The notes under the pieces: generated by a model
Databases searched by the model: none
What the model was told of the DNA's origin: nothing
Seen by the model: only the letters and a program-made list of their open reading frames with translations
Made by a program: the position numbers and the translations under genes
Shown: piece after piece, positions 60,255-64,000 of the stretch
How the letters are laid out: the number at the start of each line of letters is the position of its first letter
How positions within the stretch are numbered: position 1 is the first letter of the stretch
Origin: Pseudomonas libanensis
GTDB lineage: Bacteria > Pseudomonadota > Gammaproteobacteria > Pseudomonadales > Pseudomonadaceae
Assembly: GCF_001439685.1 (NCBI RefSeq)
Contig: NZ_JYLH01000018.1
Location: forward strand, 1 to 64,000
Direction of reading: 5' to 3'
DNA: 64,000 nucleotides

Positions 60255-60869
60255 ATGCAAACGGTGTTGCTGACGGGCTTCGAGCCCTTTGATAACGACT
60301 TGGTGAACCCCTCCTGGGAGGCGGCGCGACAGCTCGATGGCGTGCAAGTGGTCGAGGGTGTGCAGATTGTCGCGCGTTGCTTGCCGTGCGCCTTTGCCAC
60401 CGCAGGCGAGTACCTGGCCCAACTGATCAGCGAGTTGAACCCGGCAATGGTGGTTGCAACCGGCCTGGCACCTGGGCGCAGCGAGATGTCCATCGAGCGG
60501 GTGGCGATCAATATCAACGACGCGCGCATCCCCGATAATCTCGGGCAACAACCGATTGATACGGCGGTAGTGGTCGATGGCCCGGCTGCGTACTTCTCGA
60601 CGTTGCCGATCAAGGCCATGGTCAAGGCGCTGCGCGAGGCGGGTGTTGCGGCAGCGGTTTCGCAAACGGCGGGGACCTTCGTGTGCAACCAGGTGTTCTA
60701 TCTTTTGCAGCATCGGCTGGTTGGGGCCGGAATACGCAGTGGGTTTATCCATATCCCGAGCTCTCCACCACCGGGCCAACCTTCGCAGGTTGAAGGCTTG
60801 CGGCTGGCGGTCTCTACGGCTTGGCTCACCCAGGCCGATGTCGTGGAAACAGGTGGGCAGGTGAGCTGA
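60255..60869 (+). CDS. pcp: Pyroglutamyl-peptidase I
   Basis: A 204-residue cysteine peptidase (family C15) that removes N-terminal pyroglutamate. The triad is visible: Glu81 (MSIERVAININDARIPDN), Cys144 (GTFVCNQVFY) and His166 (FIHIPSSP). It starts 7 nt after the DUF979 gene, so the three genes form an operon: a membrane pair and a cytoplasmic peptidase releasing pyroglutamate. Confidence 0.95.
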   Translation: MQTVLLTGFEPFDNDLVNPSWEAARQLDGVQVVEGVQIVARCLPCAFATAGEYLAQLISELNPAMVVATGLAPGRSEMSIERVAININDARIPDNLGQQPIDTAVVVDGPAAYFSTLPIKAMVKALREAGVAAAVSQTAGTFVCNQVFYLLQHRLVGAGIRSGFIHIPSSPPPGQPSQVEGLRLAVSTAWLTQADVVETGGQVS

Positions 60870-60941
60870 CGGCTGGGCTGCGCATATAGGTGGGGCAACT
60901 TCGGCTATAGTTCACAAGCGTATCCACCTTGGAAAACCATC

Positions 60942-61460
60942 ATGATCAAATGCCCGAAGTTCGTGTCTGTCGCGTTGTCCCTCGCGTTGTTTGCGAGTAG
61001 CGGTCTTGCCCTGGCTGATCCCGGTAATGGCAAGGGCCAAGGTAATAACAAGGGTAATAGCCAGGGAGAGCAAGGGCAGGGTAATAACAAAGGCAATAGT
61101 CAGGGAGGGCAGGGCAATAACAAGGGAGGTAATCAGGGAGGGCAGGGCCAAGACAAGCTCAAAGGCAAGGGCGGCTCAGGTGGTCATGGCCCCAGCGTTG
61201 ATCGAGGGAGCGTACTGAATGTGTTGGGCGGTTATCGGGATTACTGGAGCCCAGGGCCTGCATTGCCACCAGGTATCCAGAAGAACCTGGCGCGTGGCAA
61301 GCCGCTGCCACCCGGTATCGCCAAGAAGCTCGACGGCCGCCTGTTGGGACGGTTGCCCCATTACGATGGTTATGAATGGCAGCAAGCGGGAACCGACTTG
61401 ATCTTGGTGGCCATTGCCACCGGTATCATCTACGAAGTGCTGAACGGGGCCTTGGATTGA
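60942..61460 (+). CDS. CigR-like periplasmic or surface protein
   Basis: A 172-residue precursor with a signal peptide (MIKCPKFVSVALSLALFASSGLALA). Residues 27-80 are a low-complexity repeat of Gly, Asn, Gln and Lys (GNNKGNSQG units). The C-terminal part LPPGIQKNLARGKPLPPGIAKKL and WQQAGTDLILVAIATGIIYEVL is the pattern of the CigR/RcnB-like family. In Salmonella CigR is an anti-virulence regulator, but that role is not transferable here. Confidence 0.82.
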   Translation: MIKCPKFVSVALSLALFASSGLALADPGNGKGQGNNKGNSQGEQGQGNNKGNSQGGQGNNKGGNQGGQGQDKLKGKGGSGGHGPSVDRGSVLNVLGGYRDYWSPGPALPPGIQKNLARGKPLPPGIAKKLDGRLLGRLPHYDGYEWQQAGTDLILVAIATGIIYEVLNGALD

Positions 61461-61472
61461 GCGGGCGAGGTA

Positions 61473-62873
61473 TCACGCGTTGCGCTTTGGAAAAAACAAT
61501 TCAAAGCACGTCACGCCGCCTTCACTGGTAACGCCATAGCGGCCGTTATGCAACTGCATGATGGTCGCCACAATCGACAGTCCCAGCCCATTGGACTGGG
61601 ACGAACACCCGCGGGACTCATCCACCCGGTAAAAGCGTTCGAACAACCTGGGCAAATGCTCGGCGGCAATGGTTTGGCCGTGGTTGCTGACCCTCAGGCG
61701 GATCCCTTCGGTCGTCGGGATTGCCTGGATATTCAGTTCGGTGTTCGGCGCGCCATATTTGATGGCATTGGCACACAGGTTCGCCAGGGCCCGGCGCAGT
61801 AGCATCGGTTCAGCCCAGATCACACCTTCGCCCAAGCCAACGATGTGCATGCCCACATCACCGGCCAGCCCCTCGAAATAATCTGCGATGCGTTCCACCT
61901 CATCCGCTGCGTCCAGCTCCTGGCGTTGGCGCAAGGCGCTGGCAGGGTCGGTACGGGCCAGGAACAACATGTTATCGAGCATCCGCGCCAGGCGTTCGAG
62001 CTCTTCGACGTTAGAGGCCAGCAGTTGTTGGTAACTCTCCATGCTGCGGCTCTGTTGCAGGGCGACCTGGGTTTCACCGAGCAAATTGTTGATGGGGGTG
62101 CGCAGCTCGTGGGCCATATCGGTGGAGACCTGGCCCAGTTGGGTAAAGCCCTTGGCCAGCCGTTCAAGCATGGTGTTGAAGGAATCAATCATCGGCAGCA
62201 GTTCTTTGGGAGCGCCGTGGCTGTCGAGACGTTCGGCCAGGTTACTGACGCCGATGCCCTGTGCATGGCTGGCCAGGCGCCGCAACGGCAGCAACCCACG
62301 GTGTACCAGCACATAACCGACCAAGGCGAGGATCACCGCTGCGATGCTGGCCAGGATGAATACGTTCAAGCGATAACGTGCGAGCATGGTCGTGCGCTCG
62401 GCCATCAGGCGCCCGACGGTGATTTGCAGGCTGCCCAGGTCACCGGTATCGATGGTCGCCGCCACTGTGGCCAACGGTACGCCGCTCACATCTAGGAAAT
62501 GCTGCACGTCGGCAAGCCCAAGCGCATGGTCTTTCGTCACGGGCGACACCGGGGGAATCTGGATGTTGCCAGGGTTCACCAGCAATAACGCTTGCTGCCC
62601 GGGTGCGGCGATGCTCAATACCGACTCACTGTTGCCCAGCATGTTCTGGAACAGCTCCGGTTTGGACTTGATCAGCTCCAGGGTGTTGCCGTCATTAAGC
62701 AGGTTGCGCAGCTGGTTGGCGCGCGAGATCAGCGCGGCGTCGTCACGCTTGATCAGTTCACGCTCCAGCTCGCGGTACAACGTCACGCCCAGGGTTGCCA
62801 GCAAAGCGAAGGCGAGCAAGGCGAAGATCAGTGCCAGGCGCAGGGTCAAGGAATAGTGGCGATGACGGTTCAT
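61473..62873 (-). CDS. Heavy-metal sensor histidine kinase (CopS/CusS type)
   Basis: A 466-residue inner-membrane kinase. An N-terminal transmembrane helix (about 10-32), a periplasmic sensor of about 150 residues, a second helix (VFILASIAAVILALVGYVLV), HAMP, the H-box DMAHELRTPINN, N box (LANLCANAIKYGA) and G boxes follow. It overlaps the response-regulator stop by 4 nt. CopS/CusS kinases sense periplasmic copper or silver; the metal here is inferred from the family. Confidence 0.92.
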   Translation of the reverse strand: MNRHRHYSLTLRLALIFALLAFALLATLGVTLYRELERELIKRDDAALISRANQLRNLLNDGNTLELIKSKPELFQNMLGNSESVLSIAAPGQQALLLVNPGNIQIPPVSPVTKDHALGLADVQHFLDVSGVPLATVAATIDTGDLGSLQITVGRLMAERTTMLARYRLNVFILASIAAVILALVGYVLVHRGLLPLRRLASHAQGIGVSNLAERLDSHGAPKELLPMIDSFNTMLERLAKGFTQLGQVSTDMAHELRTPINNLLGETQVALQQSRSMESYQQLLASNVEELERLARMLDNMLFLARTDPASALRQRQELDAADEVERIADYFEGLAGDVGMHIVGLGEGVIWAEPMLLRRALANLCANAIKYGAPNTELNIQAIPTTEGIRLRVSNHGQTIAAEHLPRLFERFYRVDESRGCSSQSNGLGLSIVATIMQLHNGRYGVTSEGGVTCFELFFPKRNA

Positions 62874-63541
62874 GGCTGGGTATCGAAGCGGTAGCCAATG
62901 CCCCGCACGCTGTGGATCAGCTTGAGCTGGAACGGGTCGTCGATTTTCAGGCGCAGGCGTCTTACGGCCACATCCACTACGTTGGTGTCGCTGTCGAAGT
63001 TCATGTCCCACACCCGCGAGGCGATCAACGAGCGGGACAGCACCTGGTCCTGGTGCGTGGCGAACAGGTGCAGCAGGGCGAATTCCTTGTTGGTCAGGGT
63101 AATGCGCGTGCCGGCACGGGTGACGCGGCGCTTGAGCACGTCAATGTGCAGGTCGGCGATGTGCAGCTGTTCTTCCTCGCGGCTGGGGCCGCGGCGGTTG
63201 AGGGTACGCAGGCGTGCGACCAGCTCGGCGAAGGAGAAGGGCTTGATCAGGTAGTCGTCGGCACCCAGTTCCAGGCCTTTGATGCGGTCGGCGATATCAT
63301 CCCGGGCGGTGAGGAACAGCACCGGCGTATCGGCTTCTTTACGCAGGCGGCGCAGCACTTCCCAGCCATCCATCTTCGGCATCATCACGTCCAGCACAAT
63401 TACGTCGAAGGGCGTCTCCAGGGCCTGGTGCAAGCCATCCACGCCATCGCGGGCCAGGCTTACAGAGTGGCCCAGCTCCTGAAGGCCGTTGAGCAGGTAA
63501 TTGCCGGCCTTGGGTTCGTCTTCGACTACGAGGATGTTCAT
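62870..63541 (-). CDS. Heavy-metal response regulator (CopR/CusR type)
   Basis: A 223-residue OmpR-family regulator: receiver domain with the phospho-acceptor Asp51 in VIVLDVMMPKMDG and LIKPFSF, then a winged-helix DNA-binding domain (LTNKEFALLHLFATHQDQVLSRSLIASRVWDMNFDSDTNVVDVAVRRLR). The sequence of the effector domain is the CopR/CusR/IrlR type. The ATG at 63541 begins the receiver domain; the open frame upstream has no conserved sequence. It is the first gene of the pair. Confidence 0.93.
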   Translation of the reverse strand: MNILVVEDEPKAGNYLLNGLQELGHSVSLARDGVDGLHQALETPFDVIVLDVMMPKMDGWEVLRRLRKEADTPVLFLTARDDIADRIKGLELGADDYLIKPFSFAELVARLRTLNRRGPSREEEQLHIADLHIDVLKRRVTRAGTRITLTNKEFALLHLFATHQDQVLSRSLIASRVWDMNFDSDTNVVDVAVRRLRLKIDDPFQLKLIHSVRGIGYRFDTQP

Positions 63542-63584
63542 GGCAGATGCCCCTGCTTCAATAGGTGGCGCAAGTGTAGCCCGA

Positions 63585-63845
63585 TCAATTATCACTGGCG
63601 CAACCGATGCCCTGGACCTGGTAATCCAGCACATGTTCGCGTCCCTGGTGATCCAGGTAACGCAATTGCGCCGGTACGACCCCGCACTGGCCGTAGGTGT
63701 CGGTACTCGACACTACCTTGGCGACATCCAGGTGTACGAAGAAGCCGGTCTTGTCATGAATGACGTTGGAGGCAGGGACCGTGTCGGCAGCAAACGCCGA
63801 GCCGGTGGTGAGCAGGGCGGCAACACCGAGGGTAAACAGTTTCAT
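63585..63845 (-). CDS. DUF2790 periplasmic protein
   Basis: An 86-residue precursor with a signal peptide (MKLFTLGVAALLTTGSAFA) and a DUF2790 mature domain (CGVVPAQLRYLDHQGREHVLDYQVQGIGC, one Cys pair). DUF2790 proteins are typical of Pseudomonas and often lie beside metal two-component systems. It precedes the copR-like gene by 43 bp, so it may share the transcript. Positions 63930-63955 hold a tcatgacaagttcgtcattc-like repeat that could be a regulator site. Confidence 0.87.
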   Translation of the reverse strand: MKLFTLGVAALLTTGSAFAADTVPASNVIHDKTGFFVHLDVAKVVSSTDTYGQCGVVPAQLRYLDHQGREHVLDYQVQGIGCASDN

Positions 63846-64000
63846 GGTGGTATCTCTCGTTACGGATTGGCTGCCGCAGTGGCAGTGAGTTCACGGTAAC
63901 CAGGCGATCCCAACAGCCAACCAACAGGATCATGACAAGTTCGTCATTCTTGACGTGAGACCGATACGCGGGCGATTTGAGGGGGCTCAGCGTTTACAAG

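Overview
The window is a 64 kb stretch of a Pseudomonas chromosome, most likely of the P. fluorescens group. The evidence is high GC, the conserved gene order leuC-leuD-methyltransferase-leuB-asd-usg-fimV-truA-trpF-accD-folC-SPOR-cvpA-purF-metZ-SDR, tyrB next to uvrB, DUF2790 next to a metal two-component system, and many REP-like palindromes of the type gggagcaagctccc / gggcttgccccc between genes. No plasmid functions, rRNA operon or CRISPR array were seen.

Layout. 0.3-3.4 kb: a binding protein-permease-ATPase ABC operon on the minus strand behind a cobalamin riboswitch. 3.5-5.9 kb: a DNA/RNA non-specific nuclease divergent from a protealysin-like M4 metalloprotease and its emfourin-type inhibitor; the nuclease and the protease have no signal peptide. 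6-8.3 kb: succinate-semialdehyde dehydrogenase and a divergent LysR regulator. 8.4-14 kb: tyrB, uvrB, gltX. 14.1-14.6 kb: two Ala/Glu tRNA pairs in a 280-bp tandem duplication. 14.7-17.6 kb: a TetR regulator with a palindromic operator, an alpha/beta hydrolase, a hotdog thioesterase and dusC. 17.7-19.05 kb: an AT-richer insertion with a papain-like, possibly secreted protein. 19.05-22.3 kb: a multi-PAS GGDEF-EAL protein. 22.4-42.2 kb: LysR and the leucine/aspartate-semialdehyde/fimV/tryptophan/fatty acid/folate/purine/methionine block listed above. 42.2-42.7 kb: Val and two Asp tRNAs. 43-47.7 kb: a Tat-exported three-subunit molybdenum oxidoreductase (Mo subunit, 2Fe-2S subunit, tri-haem cytochrome c). 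47.8-49 kb: a PuuB-like FAD oxidase.

From 49.2 to about 58 kb lies an accessory island at a tRNA-Val(GAC) gene. It is a decayed prophage: integrase, capsid and putative metallopeptidase genes survive only as fragments joined at deletion points, next to apparently intact holin-like, DUF2513, FxLYD, DUF4236, lipoprotein and tail assembly genes and a HEPN-like protein. A group II intron with a frameshifted reverse transcriptase/maturase sits just after the first codons of what looks like the tail-tip (J) gene.

58.6-60.9 kb holds a DUF969/DUF979 membrane pair with pyroglutamyl-peptidase I, which suggests a small pyroglutamate module. 60.9-63.9 kb holds a CigR-like protein and a CopRS-type metal-responsive two-component system with a DUF2790 periplasmic protein.

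Most of the window is core metabolism. The candidates for less described biology are the leaderless nuclease/protease/inhibitor locus, the putative effector at 18.1 kb, the HEPN-like gene in the island, and the pyroglutamate locus.
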